DNA of 64,000 nucleotides from Anaerolineaceae bacterium (GCA_016124855.1 WGMX01000024.1:1-64000), one strand, 5' to 3'. Positions 51,822-61,584 are shown, counted from the stretch's first letter. The notes: generated by a model not told the origin, from the letters alone. Translations and numbers: made by a program.

Positions 51822-53348
51822 CTAGCGCGGGAGAAGCAGCGGCTCGGGACGGAAAGCGAACGACTGAATGTTCAAGCCGGGATCGGCGAGACGCGTAATC
51901 TCACTTCCTTTTAGATCGGACACGTAAAACTGCATGGCATCGCCGCCGCGATTGGAGATGAAGACCAGCATTTGTCCGAGCGGATTGAAGGCGGGAATAC
52001 GATCTTCAGCGCCATTACTGGTGCTGGTGCTGTCCTTGGTGATAAGGGTGTAGTTTCCGCCGTTCGCATCCATGACGAAGATGTCGCTGTCACCATTACG
52101 GTCGCTGGCGAAAGCAATGCGTGTGCCATCTGGTGACCAAGCGGGTGAGTAACTGCTGCCGTTTGCATCCGTCAATTGGGTGATGGTCTTGCCATCGGGG
52201 GTTATGGTGAAGATTTCAGTTAGACCGGTTCCTGCGCCATTGGCTTGCTCTGAGGCGTAGGCGATGACATCCCCTTTGGGCGACCAAGCCGGATCACGGT
52301 CGGCAAAATCGTTATTGGTGATCTGCTTCTGATTCTTGCCGTCGTCGGTTAGTGTCCAGAGTTCCATGTCGCCGTCGTAGTTAGTGGCGACCACAAGTTG
52401 CACATTGTCAGGCGCCCACGACGGATGAGACAGTTCGGATTTACCAAATTGGGTGATACGTACCGCACCATTCGGATTGGAAGCGGGCGCGACGAACAGT
52501 TCCGGCGTAGTCACCGACGTGCCATTGTTGTCGTAAGTGGTGCTGCGAACGAAGGCGATCTTTGAGCCATCCGGTGAATAGGCAATGTCGCTGAAGCCTG
52601 CTGTGCCATCCGCGATTTGCCGGTCACTGGTTCCCGCACCATCGACACTGAATAGCGAGGGCTGTGTTTGTCCATCCTTGATGCTGGTGTAAAGCATGGC
52701 AAACTGCGCCATCGGATAAAGTGTGGCTGTGGGTGTGATGGGTACAGTGGTGGGTGTAAAGGTCGGTGTAAAGGATGGCGGCAAAGTAATTTGGGTGGTC
52801 GGATTGACGGTCACAATGATGCCGTAGAACGGCGTAGGCGTGTAGTCTTTGGGATCAATCGTGGCTGTCGGTAAGGGGGTGTTGAGCACCGCGAGCTGCG
52901 TCGCTTCGTTGGGCAGGGTTGGATTGCCCTGACTGTTGGAGACGACCGCAAAAATAATGAGCGCTAGTATGGCTAAGGCGACAACCGCGCCCACAATGGT
53001 GATTAAGGTGTTGCCCGCTCCACCGCCTGCACCTGCGGGACGGGGAAGATTGGCCGGCGAAGACGGGCCACGTCGGACAGTGCCGGGCGTTCCCAAGACA
53101 GCGTTTAACTGGTCAAGGGCTTGCTGCGCCCGCGCGTTGGAGGGATTAATGCGTAAGGCTTGTTCAAGGGCTTGTTTGCGCTCGATTAAATTATCCAGTG
53201 CAGATGCCAGCCACATCCACGCGACTTCATTATTAGGCGTAACATCGACAACCTGCCTGAGCAAACGGCTGGCAGTCGCCTTGTCGCCACGCCGCGCGGC
53301 TTCTATACCTGTTCTGAGCTTTTCATCAAGTGAGTTATTTCCGGCCAA
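51822..53348 (-). CDS. TPR-module, membrane helix, TolB-type propeller protein (paralogue)
   Basis: A 508-residue paralogue of the gene at 50144. The TPR module ('LRTGIEAARRGDKATASRLL', 'EVAWMWLASALDNLIERKQA') covers about 8-82, a Pro/Gly/Arg linker follows, then a membrane helix (about 114-136), a 'TPTFTPTTVPITPT' linker, and at least five PD40 repeats such as 'SDIAYSPDGSKIAFVRSTTY', 'RDPAWSPKGDVIAYASEQAN' and 'YSPAWSPDGTRIAFASDRNG'. No catalytic residues are visible. Confidence 0.85.
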   Translation of the reverse strand: MAGNNSLDEKLRTGIEAARRGDKATASRLLRQVVDVTPNNEVAWMWLASALDNLIERKQALEQALRINPSNARAQQALDQLNAVLGTPGTVRRGPSSPANLPRPAGAGGGAGNTLITIVGAVVALAILALIIFAVVSNSQGNPTLPNEATQLAVLNTPLPTATIDPKDYTPTPFYGIIVTVNPTTQITLPPSFTPTFTPTTVPITPTATLYPMAQFAMLYTSIKDGQTQPSLFSVDGAGTSDRQIADGTAGFSDIAYSPDGSKIAFVRSTTYDNNGTSVTTPELFVAPASNPNGAVRITQFGKSELSHPSWAPDNVQLVVATNYDGDMELWTLTDDGKNQKQITNNDFADRDPAWSPKGDVIAYASEQANGAGTGLTEIFTITPDGKTITQLTDANGSSYSPAWSPDGTRIAFASDRNGDSDIFVMDANGGNYTLITKDSTSTSNGAEDRIPAFNPLGQMLVFISNRGGDAMQFYVSDLKGSEITRLADPGLNIQSFAFRPEPLLLPR

Positions 53349-53478
53349 AGCAAACCCTCCGCGTCCTGTACGCTCCGCTACGCTAACCTATTTTATACCA
53401 CAAAAGGGAATTGCATATCGTAGAGACCCGGCAGGTATGCCTTACCGGGTATGATTAGGGTTGAGCAGAGGTTATGGA

Positions 53479-53856
53479 TTATGGTCTAGTGAGTATGATG
53501 CCAACCACAACCACCAACGCCAGTACAATGAGGACACCGACGACCATACCAAACATCAGCAAGGTGCGGTTTTCGGTGGCGCTGCGAACGTAAGCCATTT
53601 TCTTGAGCGCGTCACGCGCTTGCACATTGTCCGGATTAATTTCCAGCGTTTTTTCAAGCCACTTCTTGCGCTCGACCTTGTCGGTGGCAATTTTTGCCAT
53701 CCATATGGTGGCACGTTCGTTACGCTTATCTTGACTGAGCACCTGTTCAAAAAAGATGCGTGCGCCATCATTGTTTCCATCTTTGGCGGCACGTATGCCC
53801 ATTTGTAGGAGTTCTTCGCGGTTTGGCTGTGGGCTACCAGCATCTTTTTTTGCCAT
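53479..53856 (-). CDS. Short TPR/membrane protein, fourth paralogue
   Basis: A 125-residue protein with 'LQMGIRAAKDGNNDGARIFF', 'RATIWMAKIATDKVERKKWL' and 'LEINPDNVQARDALKKM', the same TPR module as the other three, and a C-terminal membrane helix (about 99-122). Like the first paralogue it lacks a propeller. The four genes run in the same direction with gaps of 130-175 bases. Confidence 0.78.
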   Translation of the reverse strand: MAKKDAGSPQPNREELLQMGIRAAKDGNNDGARIFFEQVLSQDKRNERATIWMAKIATDKVERKKWLEKTLEINPDNVQARDALKKMAYVRSATENRTLLMFGMVVGVLIVLALVVVVGIILTRP

Positions 53857-54001
53857 TTTTCACCTCAATACATGATCCCGTATTTCGTCATAGTGTTAAT
53901 TGTATCGTTAGTTTTACTTTTTGAAATAGCAAGGACGTGTATTGATCGAGTTACGTACTTAAATCCTAGTTTAGAGGTACCCACTCCTGAAAATAGGATA
54001 T

Positions 54002-54265
54002 TTAACCACCACTCAACGCAGGCAGAAAATGTACCTCGCTCTTTTCAGATAGATGATGGCGTATTCCAGCAGTACTGACGACACTATCCACAGCGACAGC
54101 CATGCCGGGGCGGATGCGCCCATCTTCGCACAACCGCCCGGCAATTCCGGGAAAACGCGACTCTAGCTGTGTGATGACCTCACGCACTGAATCGCCGGAT
54201 ACGGAAACACAGGTTTGACCGTCCGTCAAGTCTCTGAGTAAGGGTGGTATGAACACAACTGCCAT
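54002..54265 (-). CDS. MoaD/ThiS-family sulphur carrier protein
   Basis: An 87-residue ubiquitin-fold protein ending in Gly-Gly, the site that is adenylated and thiocarboxylated in sulphur carriers. 'VVFIPPLLRDLTDGQT', 'SVREVITQLESRFPGIAGRL' and 'EVHFLPALSGG' give the usual strand-helix-strand pattern. The start at 54265 follows AGGGGA at good spacing; a longer frame would overlap the Mo-subunit gene. It overlaps neither neighbour and lies four bases after the Mo-subunit gene, so it likely supplies sulphur for molybdopterin of this enzyme. Confidence 0.85.
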   Translation of the reverse strand: MAVVFIPPLLRDLTDGQTCVSVSGDSVREVITQLESRFPGIAGRLCEDGRIRPGMAVAVDSVVSTAGIRHHLSEKSEVHFLPALSGG

Positions 54266-54269
54266 AGGG

Positions 54270-56561
54270 TTAATCCCCTGATACAACTTGTTTTTTCCAC
54301 AGTGCTTCTAGCACGTTTGCGGGTGACATCGGCAGCACATCCAACCAAACACCGACTGCTTTGTAAATGGCGTTGGCGATGGCTGCGGGCGGTGGCCCGA
54401 TTGGAACTTCACCGACTCCACGCACGCCGTAAGGATGATAGGGATTGGGAACTTCAACGATCACGGTATCAATCATCGGCACGTCAAGGCTGGTTGGCAT
54501 CCGGTAATCGAGCAGGGTGGTGTTTAAGAGGTGACCTTCAGGACTGTAGATATAGGCTTCGTTGAGCGCCCAACCAATGCCTTGAACAACTCCACCCTGA
54601 ATTTGCCCTTCTACGAAATCCGGATGAATGGCTTTACCTGCATCTTGAATGGCTGTGTAGCGCAAAATATCGACCTTTCCGGTATCCGGATCGACTTCAA
54701 CGTCAACGATGTGTGTTGCAACACCGGGACCCAAACCGGACGGACGGGCCGTGATATTGACCATCAATGCGCCACCTAGATGATCGAGTTCGGCGGCTAT
54801 TTCGTTGAAGCTGATGCAGCGGTTATCTGCATGGAATTCACCGTCTTTATAGGTGATCGACTCCGGTGATAACTCCCAGAGGCGAGCGACACGCTGCGTT
54901 AATTCATCAATGATTTTCTTGCCGAGTAAGTAAGCTGCCCATCCGGTGGCAAAGGTAGTACGGCTGCCATAACTGCCTTCAGTATCGCCTACGGAATTGG
55001 TGTCCCCGATTTGGGGCACAATCTGGCCGGTGGTGATGCCGAGTGTTTCGGCAAGCTGCATGGCGGTGGCGGTGCGTTCCCCGCTTAAGTCAATTGAACC
55101 GATTACCAGATTGATGGTTCCATCGGTGTTGACACAGGCTGAAACACTGGATTGTCCGCCGTAGTTATCCCAATAGGCGCAGGCGATTCCGCGCCCCGTA
55201 TGTTTGCCTTCTAAGGGTGCGGTGTAGTGGGGATGAGTGCGAGCGGCTTCTAAAGTTTGCCACATGCCAATACGCGGTTGGAGCAAACCATCCGGGCGGC
55301 GGTCGCCCTCTTTGGCACAGTTCAGCAGGCGAAATTCGAGCGGATCAATGCCACAGCGTTCGGCTAGTTCATCAATCAATACTTCAGCGGCAAAGGCTGC
55401 GTTGGATGAACCCGGCGCGCGATAGGCCGTGACATGTGGTTTATTCAGCACCACGTCGTAGCCATCAATGCGAACGTTGGCGATTTTGTAAGGCGCAAGC
55501 AGCATAGCCGCGCCAGAACCGATGAATGAACCGGGATATGCGCCAGCCTCATAAGCAAGGTAGGCTTCGGCGGCGGTGATGTGACCTTGAGTGTCCGCGC
55601 CAAGTTTAATGCGAATGTAGGAACCGGAAGTCGGGCCGGTCGCAGCGAGGTCTTCAGCACGGTTCATGGTAAGCTGCACCGGACGATGCCCGCTTTTCCA
55701 CGACAGCAACGCCGCCAGCGGTTCGAGGTAAACGCTGATTTTGCCACCAAAGCCGCCACCAATTTCGGTGGGCATGACACGCACATCGGCCACCGGAATC
55801 TGTAAAATGTCGGAAAGTTGGCTGCGAACGCCGAAAGCCCCTTGCGTGCTGCACCAGACCGTTAACTGCCCTGCCGCGTTGTAGAGCGCGGTCGCGTTAT
55901 GCGGTTCGATGTAGCCTTGGTGGACGGCGGCGGTATTGACTTCGCGCTCAACGATTACGGCTGCTTCACGAAAAGCGTGATCTACATCTCCTAGTAAATG
56001 CTGAATATGCAATGCGACGTTGGTTGGTGCGCTGCTTTTTTGGCCCATCTCGTCGGTGCGAAGGTGGTCATGTAAGATAGGCGCATCGGGCTTCATGGCC
56101 TCACGTACATCGAGCACGGGTGGCAGCACCTCGTAATCAACTTTGATGAGTGCCAAGGCTTCTTCGGCAATATGAGCGTTAGTGGCACAAACAGCAGCTA
56201 ATGCATGACCAAAATACAGCACTTTGTCACGCGCCAACACGTTATTGCTCTGGTAACGCAAATTGGTGGTTGCGCCTTCTCCAGCATCGACTAGTTTATC
56301 CGCTACATCGGGCAAATCGGCAGCCGTGATGACGGCTTTCACACCGGGTAAGGCTTCCGCCGCGCTGGTATCAATCGACTTGATGATGGCGTGGGCATGG
56401 GGGCTACGCAGCACTTTGCCATAGAGCATGTTGGGCAAGCGGATATCTGCGCCGTACTGTGCGCGACCGGTTACTTTGTCGGTGGCATCATACCGTTGTT
56501 GGCGTGTGCCAATAACCCGATACGATGTTTCGGTTTCGGCTGGATGAAGAATGTCAGTCAT
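54270..56561 (-). CDS. Molybdenum hydroxylase, molybdopterin-binding large subunit
   Basis: A 763-residue subunit of a xanthine dehydrogenase/aldehyde oxidoreductase-family enzyme. Blocks include 'GRAQYGADIRLPNMLYGKVL', 'VEREVNTAAVHQGYIEPHNA', 'PTEIGGGFGGKISVYLEPLA', 'TAYRAPGSSNAAFAAE' and, near the C terminus, 'RGVGEVPIGPPPAAIANAIY' with the catalytic Glu. The loop 'AYRAPGS' is not the AYxCSFR loop of form I CO dehydrogenase, so CO oxidation is unlikely. Likely substrate is an aldehyde or N-heterocycle. It overlaps the FeS gene upstream by four bases. Confidence 0.93.
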   Translation of the reverse strand: MTDILHPAETETSYRVIGTRQQRYDATDKVTGRAQYGADIRLPNMLYGKVLRSPHAHAIIKSIDTSAAEALPGVKAVITAADLPDVADKLVDAGEGATTNLRYQSNNVLARDKVLYFGHALAAVCATNAHIAEEALALIKVDYEVLPPVLDVREAMKPDAPILHDHLRTDEMGQKSSAPTNVALHIQHLLGDVDHAFREAAVIVEREVNTAAVHQGYIEPHNATALYNAAGQLTVWCSTQGAFGVRSQLSDILQIPVADVRVMPTEIGGGFGGKISVYLEPLAALLSWKSGHRPVQLTMNRAEDLAATGPTSGSYIRIKLGADTQGHITAAEAYLAYEAGAYPGSFIGSGAAMLLAPYKIANVRIDGYDVVLNKPHVTAYRAPGSSNAAFAAEVLIDELAERCGIDPLEFRLLNCAKEGDRRPDGLLQPRIGMWQTLEAARTHPHYTAPLEGKHTGRGIACAYWDNYGGQSSVSACVNTDGTINLVIGSIDLSGERTATAMQLAETLGITTGQIVPQIGDTNSVGDTEGSYGSRTTFATGWAAYLLGKKIIDELTQRVARLWELSPESITYKDGEFHADNRCISFNEIAAELDHLGGALMVNITARPSGLGPGVATHIVDVEVDPDTGKVDILRYTAIQDAGKAIHPDFVEGQIQGGVVQGIGWALNEAYIYSPEGHLLNTTLLDYRMPTSLDVPMIDTVIVEVPNPYHPYGVRGVGEVPIGPPPAAIANAIYKAVGVWLDVLPMSPANVLEALWKKQVVSGD

Positions 56562-57043
56562 GGCATTTCCTTCATAACTTGGGCTGCATCAAGAACAGCA
56601 CGAACGATTTTGTCATAACCGGTACAGCGGCATAAATTGCCTGCTAACCACAAACGGGCTTCATGTTCGGTGGGATTCGGGTTATGGTCAAGTAAGGCTT
56701 TGGTCGCCATAATCAACCCCGGTGTGCAGATGCCACATTGTAAAGCTGCGTGTTTCAGAAACTGCTGTTGGATCGGGTGCAACTCTCCGGCCTGTGATAA
56801 GCCTTCGATGGTTTGAATGGTTTTGCCCTGCGCTTCGACACCTAAGACCAAGCACGAATCGACGAGGACACCATCCATAATCACGCTGCACGCGCCACAG
56901 TTGCCGTTGTTACAGCCTTCTTTAGTTCCAGTCAGCCAGAGCGTGTCGCGCAGAACTTCGAGCAAACTCTGGCGCGGTTCACACAGGAACTCGACATCAT
57001 CGCCGTTGATACGGGCTTGAACCTGCACTTTGTTGAGCATCAT
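56558..57043 (-). CDS. Molybdenum hydroxylase, [2Fe-2S] small subunit
   Basis: A 161-residue subunit carrying two [2Fe-2S] clusters. The plant-type cluster is in 'TKEGCNNGNCGACSVIMDGV' plus 'DSCLVLG', and the second in 'LQCGICTPGLIMATKALLD' and 'AGNLCRCTGYDKIVRAV'. These pass electrons from the molybdenum centre to FAD. Four-base overlaps with both neighbouring genes. Confidence 0.95.
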   Translation of the reverse strand: MMLNKVQVQARINGDDVEFLCEPRQSLLEVLRDTLWLTGTKEGCNNGNCGACSVIMDGVLVDSCLVLGVEAQGKTIQTIEGLSQAGELHPIQQQFLKHAALQCGICTPGLIMATKALLDHNPNPTEHEARLWLAGNLCRCTGYDKIVRAVLDAAQVMKEMP

Positions 57044-57930
57044 CTATTCTCCTCGAAATGATGTCCAGCGCGTTCACATGCGCCGAGTAATGCACGACGC
57101 GTCAAAACTTTTGCCAGATGTTTACGTTGTTCGACTGTTCCGCGTACGTCGCTGATGGGTGTGACGGCTTGAGCTGCGATTTGCGCTGCCTCATCAATCA
57201 CGTCAATTGAAATGGCTTTTCCGGCGAGATGTGCGCTGATTTCAGGAATAAGCAAGGGGATTGGTGCGACCGCACCCAATGCAACTCGCGCGGATTGGAA
57301 GTGTGTCCTTGCCGCATCTAAGGTTACGGATGCACCCGCACCCACGACAGCGATATCCATTTCGTTGCGCGGGATGAAGCGCAGATAATGTGCGCCAAAT
57401 CCGCTGACCGGCGGTTTGAGATGCAGCGAAACGAGCAGTTCATCTTTTTGGAGGATGGTTTGTCCCGGCGCGCGACAGAAGTTTTCAACTGGAACGCTGC
57501 GGATGCCATGGGAGCCGGCGATATTGCAGGTGGCGTGATGGACGATGAGCGCCGGAATCGAGTCAGCGGCAGGTGAGGCGTTTACCAGATTGCCGCCAAG
57601 TGTTGCCCGTCCTTGAATTTGAATCCCGCCGATGAGCGCGACGGCTTCGGTTAAGCCGGGGTAGAGGGATGCAACGGTGGGATTATTCCAGATTTTGAAA
57701 CAGGGTACCGCGGCGCCAATGGTCAGACCTTGAACTGGATCGAAACTGAGTTGGTTGAGTTCAGGGATGTGTTTGACATCCACGACAACATCGACGGTAC
57801 GCCGGTTCTCGCGAATTTGAGTGAGTAAATCTGTTCCGCCAGCAAGAAGTTTTATTTGAGAGCCATTCTGTGAAAGCAGCGTTGTGACTTCGGCAACGCT
57901 CCGGGGAGCAACATAGGTAAAAGCCTTCAT
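57040..57930 (-). CDS. Molybdenum hydroxylase, FAD-binding medium subunit
   Basis: A 296-residue subunit of the CoxM/XdhB type. 'KLLAGGTDLLTQIRENR' (about 29-45) and 'ATLGGNLVNASPAADSIPAL' (about 110-129) are the FAD-binding motifs. It takes electrons from the FeS subunit and hands them to an acceptor. First gene of the operon; FAD, FeS, Mo, MoaD is the order. Confidence 0.94.
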   Translation of the reverse strand: MKAFTYVAPRSVAEVTTLLSQNGSQIKLLAGGTDLLTQIRENRRTVDVVVDVKHIPELNQLSFDPVQGLTIGAAVPCFKIWNNPTVASLYPGLTEAVALIGGIQIQGRATLGGNLVNASPAADSIPALIVHHATCNIAGSHGIRSVPVENFCRAPGQTILQKDELLVSLHLKPPVSGFGAHYLRFIPRNEMDIAVVGAGASVTLDAARTHFQSARVALGAVAPIPLLIPEISAHLAGKAISIDVIDEAAQIAAQAVTPISDVRGTVEQRKHLAKVLTRRALLGACERAGHHFEENR

Positions 57931-58030
57931 AGGCCGTTCTCCTCGTAAAAAATTTTAATTATTGTAGTGCGAATTTCGCTTGCATACCAAATTTTCGCAA
58001 ATGGGTTTCCTTTATGGGACGGTAAAAAAC

Positions 58031-58873
58031 TTATACTCCTGCGCCGCTGATGAGAAAGTAGAGGAAAAAGAGTGTAACGACCCAGATCAGTGCGTCGGTG
58101 CGGTCGAGGACACCGCCGTGTCCGGGGATAATATTGAAGCCGCTTAAGTGAGAGTCGCCGACGTGAAAATAGCGTTTGAGTCGGGATTCGAACAGATCAC
58201 CGATCACGGCTAAAGGCGGCGCAATCAGTGCCAATACGAGCAGCGCGGGGGTTAATTTCTGGCTGGCGATGAGCGTTAATAAACCCAAAAGAAATCCACC
58301 GATGACACCGACGACCGCGCCTTCAACCGTTTTCTTGGGTGAAATGGTGGGCGCAAGCAGTCGTTTGCCCCACATACGCCCGCCTAAGTAGGCTAAGGTA
58401 TCCGTTCCCCATGTCAGGGCAAAAATGAGGAACATCCACAGCAGACCGTCGGGTAAGGCGCGAATGAGGATGATAAAAGCAGGCGGCAGGCCGCTGTATA
58501 AAACGGCTGCGAGAGTCATACCAAGACGCTGCACGCGCTTTTCCGGTTTGGCGCGTACAACGTCCCAGAGCAGCGCGGCAGCGATTGCAACTACAACGGC
58601 TAAAACTGCCAGCAAAGGTTGATGGCTGGTAATGAGCAGTACCAAAATGACAGCAGCGGGTAAGCCGACATAAATATTCCCCGGTATGTGGCGATCATTA
58701 CCCAGCGCACAAAATTCGAGCAGCGATAACACAGCCATCACAATGCCGGTAATGAGGAAGGGAATGCCACCAACATAGGTGAGGATGAGGATAAGCGGGC
58801 CGCCAACAAGGGCTGTGATGGCGCGCGTGATGAGATTGGAGCGATCCTGAGTTTGTTTACCGGATGTGGACAT
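58031..58873 (-). CDS. cdsA: Phosphatidate cytidylyltransferase
   Basis: A 280-residue polytopic membrane enzyme that makes CDP-diacylglycerol from phosphatidate and CTP, the entry to phospholipid synthesis. The family signature near the C terminus is intact: 'DLFESRLKRYFHVGDSHLSG' followed by 'IIPGHGGVLDRTDALI'. About seven to eight helices. The neighbours do not form an evident lipid operon. Confidence 0.95.
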   Translation of the reverse strand: MSTSGKQTQDRSNLITRAITALVGGPLILILTYVGGIPFLITGIVMAVLSLLEFCALGNDRHIPGNIYVGLPAAVILVLLITSHQPLLAVLAVVVAIAAALLWDVVRAKPEKRVQRLGMTLAAVLYSGLPPAFIILIRALPDGLLWMFLIFALTWGTDTLAYLGGRMWGKRLLAPTISPKKTVEGAVVGVIGGFLLGLLTLIASQKLTPALLVLALIAPPLAVIGDLFESRLKRYFHVGDSHLSGFNIIPGHGGVLDRTDALIWVVTLFFLYFLISGAGV

Positions 58874-59010
58874 GCTTAACTTCGATCAAAACGATATTGG
58901 TTAAATGATAGATATTCTAACGGAGTTCAGGGAATTTTGCTTGAAGCGTGGAATGAAAATTGTGGGTTAAAGGTCTGAATTACTAGAGATGCTCAAACGC
59001 GACGGGATAC

Positions 59011-59042
59011 AAAAAGGATATAGGTTGTACTATATCCTTTTT
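59011..59042. terminator. Bidirectional terminator
   Basis: A perfect 13-bp stem (AAAAAGGATATAG and its complement) with a 6-base loop, ending in T runs on both strands. It lies 30 bases past the stop of the unknown gene at 59072. Confidence 0.8.
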
Positions 59043-59071
59043 GGGGATATCCGCTTGTCAGGAGAGTAATA

Positions 59072-59839
59072 TTAGGCGTGGACGCGGGTGCTGTATTTGG
59101 TGCGCTTCTGGTAAAAATCGTGGAAGTTGTTGTTGCTCGTCCACAGAATAAAGTTGTAAACCGGATAAAGGGATTGGACAGCATTGAAAATTTCGTTCTG
59201 GATGACTTTGTCGTCCAATTCGGGGTCATCGTAGCTGTACCATTTGCCAATACGCAGCCAATCTTGACGGTCACTAAAGGTGTTCATCCATTCATCCATG
59301 ACACGTCCGTAAAGGAGATGGTTGACGGTTAGATGCATATCACTGAGGTGTGTGCCACCCCAGAAGCCCAGACGATAATCACGGTCGAGGCCGCGAAGCA
59401 GTGTGCGGAAGGTCGAACGGTGTTGGGGGAGATCAAGTTTACCGATGAGATTTTGTTGATCCCACCATGCTTTCGGTGAGAGTACGAGTTCGATAACAAA
59501 GTGCTCTGGTGTCAGGCGAAGTTCGATGACCGGATGGCAGTAAGTGTCCACTTCTTTGCTGAGGGCGATGTTTTCTTTGCCCATCAAGCGTTCGACCATT
59601 TCTGCCTGTTCTTGTGAACGGAAGTAAGTCAGCACGACTGAGTCATGTTGATCGAGCGAAGCCGCTGATTTTTGGGAAACAATGGATGTCTTTTGCCAGC
59701 GGGGATGGAGGTCAAGGTTATGGTTACGAACGCGCGGAAGCAACGCTGTGTGCAAATCCATAAATTTGCTTGTGACGCGCTGCACATCAACGCCCGTATT
59801 TGTGGGAAGAGTTGATTGCTCAGTCGTAAAGTAAAACAT
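59072..59839 (-). CDS. Hypothetical protein
   Basis: A 255-residue soluble protein that I do not recognise. It is rich in aromatic residues, His and Asp, for example 'LLPRVRNHNLDLHPRWQKTS', 'VIELRLTPEHFVIELVLSPK' and 'DYRLGFWGGTHLSDMHLTVN'. The well-defined start (GAGG seven bases before ATG) and terminator mark it as a real single-gene unit. No membrane or export signal. Confidence 0.75.
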   Translation of the reverse strand: MFYFTTEQSTLPTNTGVDVQRVTSKFMDLHTALLPRVRNHNLDLHPRWQKTSIVSQKSAASLDQHDSVVLTYFRSQEQAEMVERLMGKENIALSKEVDTYCHPVIELRLTPEHFVIELVLSPKAWWDQQNLIGKLDLPQHRSTFRTLLRGLDRDYRLGFWGGTHLSDMHLTVNHLLYGRVMDEWMNTFSDRQDWLRIGKWYSYDDPELDDKVIQNEIFNAVQSLYPVYNFILWTSNNNFHDFYQKRTKYSTRVHA

Positions 59840-60450
59840 AAGCTTGCCTCATAAACATTGATAAAGAATGAAAATCATGAACAAATCGTAAAGGTTATTT
59901 GATTTGTTTGCAATGCTTCTTCGGGAAATATTCACAAATTTCACAAAAGTTTCACGCCGAATCAAGCCAAGTATAAGTAAACCTATTTCTGAGCCTGTTT
60001 TAGATTACAGACTCTGTTACTTTTTACCGAATACTTCTCTAAATTGTGCGGCTGGTCATCATTTTTACGGAATTAATGAGAAATCATCATCTTGACGTTG
60101 ATGAGGGAAGGGTAACACGTATAGCGGCGGTTCACAAGCGAGCTATAATACAAAATAGTTACATTGAGAAAATCAACATACTAACAACTATTCGTTTCAT
60201 CCGTGCAGGTAAAGCGATAATATTCACAACTATAGGCTCAATGCGTGACCACAACAGCACGGTGGCATCTTAGAAACAGTCCTCTTTTCTCTAACGTAGA
60301 TATTACTATCAGAGACGAAAATAAAATCACCTTTTCGGGTGTGTATGGTTTGGTAGAATTTTAGGCGTAACACGGTTTAACCATACAAATTGCGCTTGTC
60401 GTGGTACTGAAATAATCGCCGGATTATTTCTGACCAGAATGTGACTAGAA
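59840..60450. other. AT-rich intergenic spacer
   Basis: About 610 bases between divergent genes. Short frames (59904-60095, 60046-60273) lack protein-like composition. It must carry both promoters, which I could not assign. No strong hairpin apart from a weak CACC/GGTG near 60338. Confidence 0.45.
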
Positions 60451-61584
60451 ATGAAAAATACTCAAATGGAACTGGAAACCAGCAAGCAGCTATTACAAGC
60501 CATTTTGGATAATCTGGTAGATGGCATCTTAACATTTGACGAAAAAGGTGAAATACAGTCCGTTAACCGGGCAGGAGCTTATATCTTCGGCTACGCAGCC
60601 GATGACATGATCGGGCAGAATATTGGCACGTTAATTCCTTCGTTGGCGTATCAAAATACCAATGGAAACGGCAGTCTTAAGGCACAGTTGGAACGGTTAA
60701 AAGGGTTAGGGGATGAACTTGAAGGTCAGCGTAAAGATGGCAGTGCATTTCCCATTTACGTCGCTACCAATGAAGTAAAGTTAGATCATCACACGTTGTA
60801 CACGGCGACTATTCAAGACTTTACCGAGCGTAAGTTTATGGAATCGCAAGTGCTGGACAAAGAGCGCCTGAACATTGAACTGGATAAAGAGCGTGAACTG
60901 CGCGATGTGAAGAACCGTTTCATTTCGATGATGTCCCACGATTTGAAAACACCTCTGGCAGCCATCCGCCTAGCGAACAGTATGCTGCGGAATTATGGCG
61001 ACCGTTCCTCAGCCGAAGAAAAGCAAGAAACATACGACACGATTGACCAGCAGGTTGAGCACCTGACTGAAATGATTAATGATGTCATGACCATCAGCCG
61101 TCAGGATTTTACGGGGGCGGAACTTGACCGGCAGATTATTGATCTGGAGACCTACTGCCGCGATATTATTGAAGAACTGCAATTGGCTTACCGTATGAAG
61201 CGTAGATTGAACTTTAGCGGTACTGACCGGCGAATTGAGGCGCTGATTGATGTGAAAGTCATGCGTCGTGCCTTGATGAACCTGCTGACGAACGCCATCA
61301 AATACTCGCCCGAAGGTAAGCCCGTGAATATGGAGCTGACCTACGCCGACTGCCAAGCGATTCTCAAAGTTAAAGATCAGGGTATTGGTATTCCAGCGGA
61401 CGATCTGCCGCGCTTATTTGATCCATTCAGCCGTGCTTCAAACGTCGGGAATATTCAAGGAACGGGCTTAGGGTTAGCTATCGCCAAGCAAGCGGTTGAA
61501 CTGCATGGCGGCACGATCAGTGTAGAGAGTAAGTTAGGCAAAGGTACGACCTTCACGATTACGCTGCCAACGGAGGACTGCTGA
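60451..61584 (+). CDS. Cytosolic PAS-sensor histidine kinase
   Basis: A 377-residue kinase. Residues about 14-128 form a PAS domain ('ILDNLVDGILTFDEKGEIQS', 'DFTERK'). A short coiled linker leads to HisKA with 'SMMSHDLKTPLAAIR' (phospho-acceptor His163), and the ATPase domain has N box 'RALMNLLTNAIKYSPEGK', G1 'VKDQGIGIPADDL' and G2 'GTGLGLAIAKQAVELHGG'. No membrane helix is present, so the signal is cytosolic or membrane-permeable. No response regulator gene is adjacent. Confidence 0.95.
   Translation: MKNTQMELETSKQLLQAILDNLVDGILTFDEKGEIQSVNRAGAYIFGYAADDMIGQNIGTLIPSLAYQNTNGNGSLKAQLERLKGLGDELEGQRKDGSAFPIYVATNEVKLDHHTLYTATIQDFTERKFMESQVLDKERLNIELDKERELRDVKNRFISMMSHDLKTPLAAIRLANSMLRNYGDRSSAEEKQETYDTIDQQVEHLTEMINDVMTISRQDFTGAELDRQIIDLETYCRDIIEELQLAYRMKRRLNFSGTDRRIEALIDVKVMRRALMNLLTNAIKYSPEGKPVNMELTYADCQAILKVKDQGIGIPADDLPRLFDPFSRASNVGNIQGTGLGLAIAKQAVELHGGTISVESKLGKGTTFTITLPTEDC

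Noticed and set aside
54270..57930. Aerobic CO dehydrogenase (coxMSL)
   Set aside because: The gene order FAD-FeS-Mo fits, but the active-site loop is AYRAPGS, not the AYxCSFR loop of form I enzymes.
59904..60273. Two short frames (63 and 75 codons) before the histidine kinase
   Set aside because: AT-rich random-looking sequence without start signals or conserved features.
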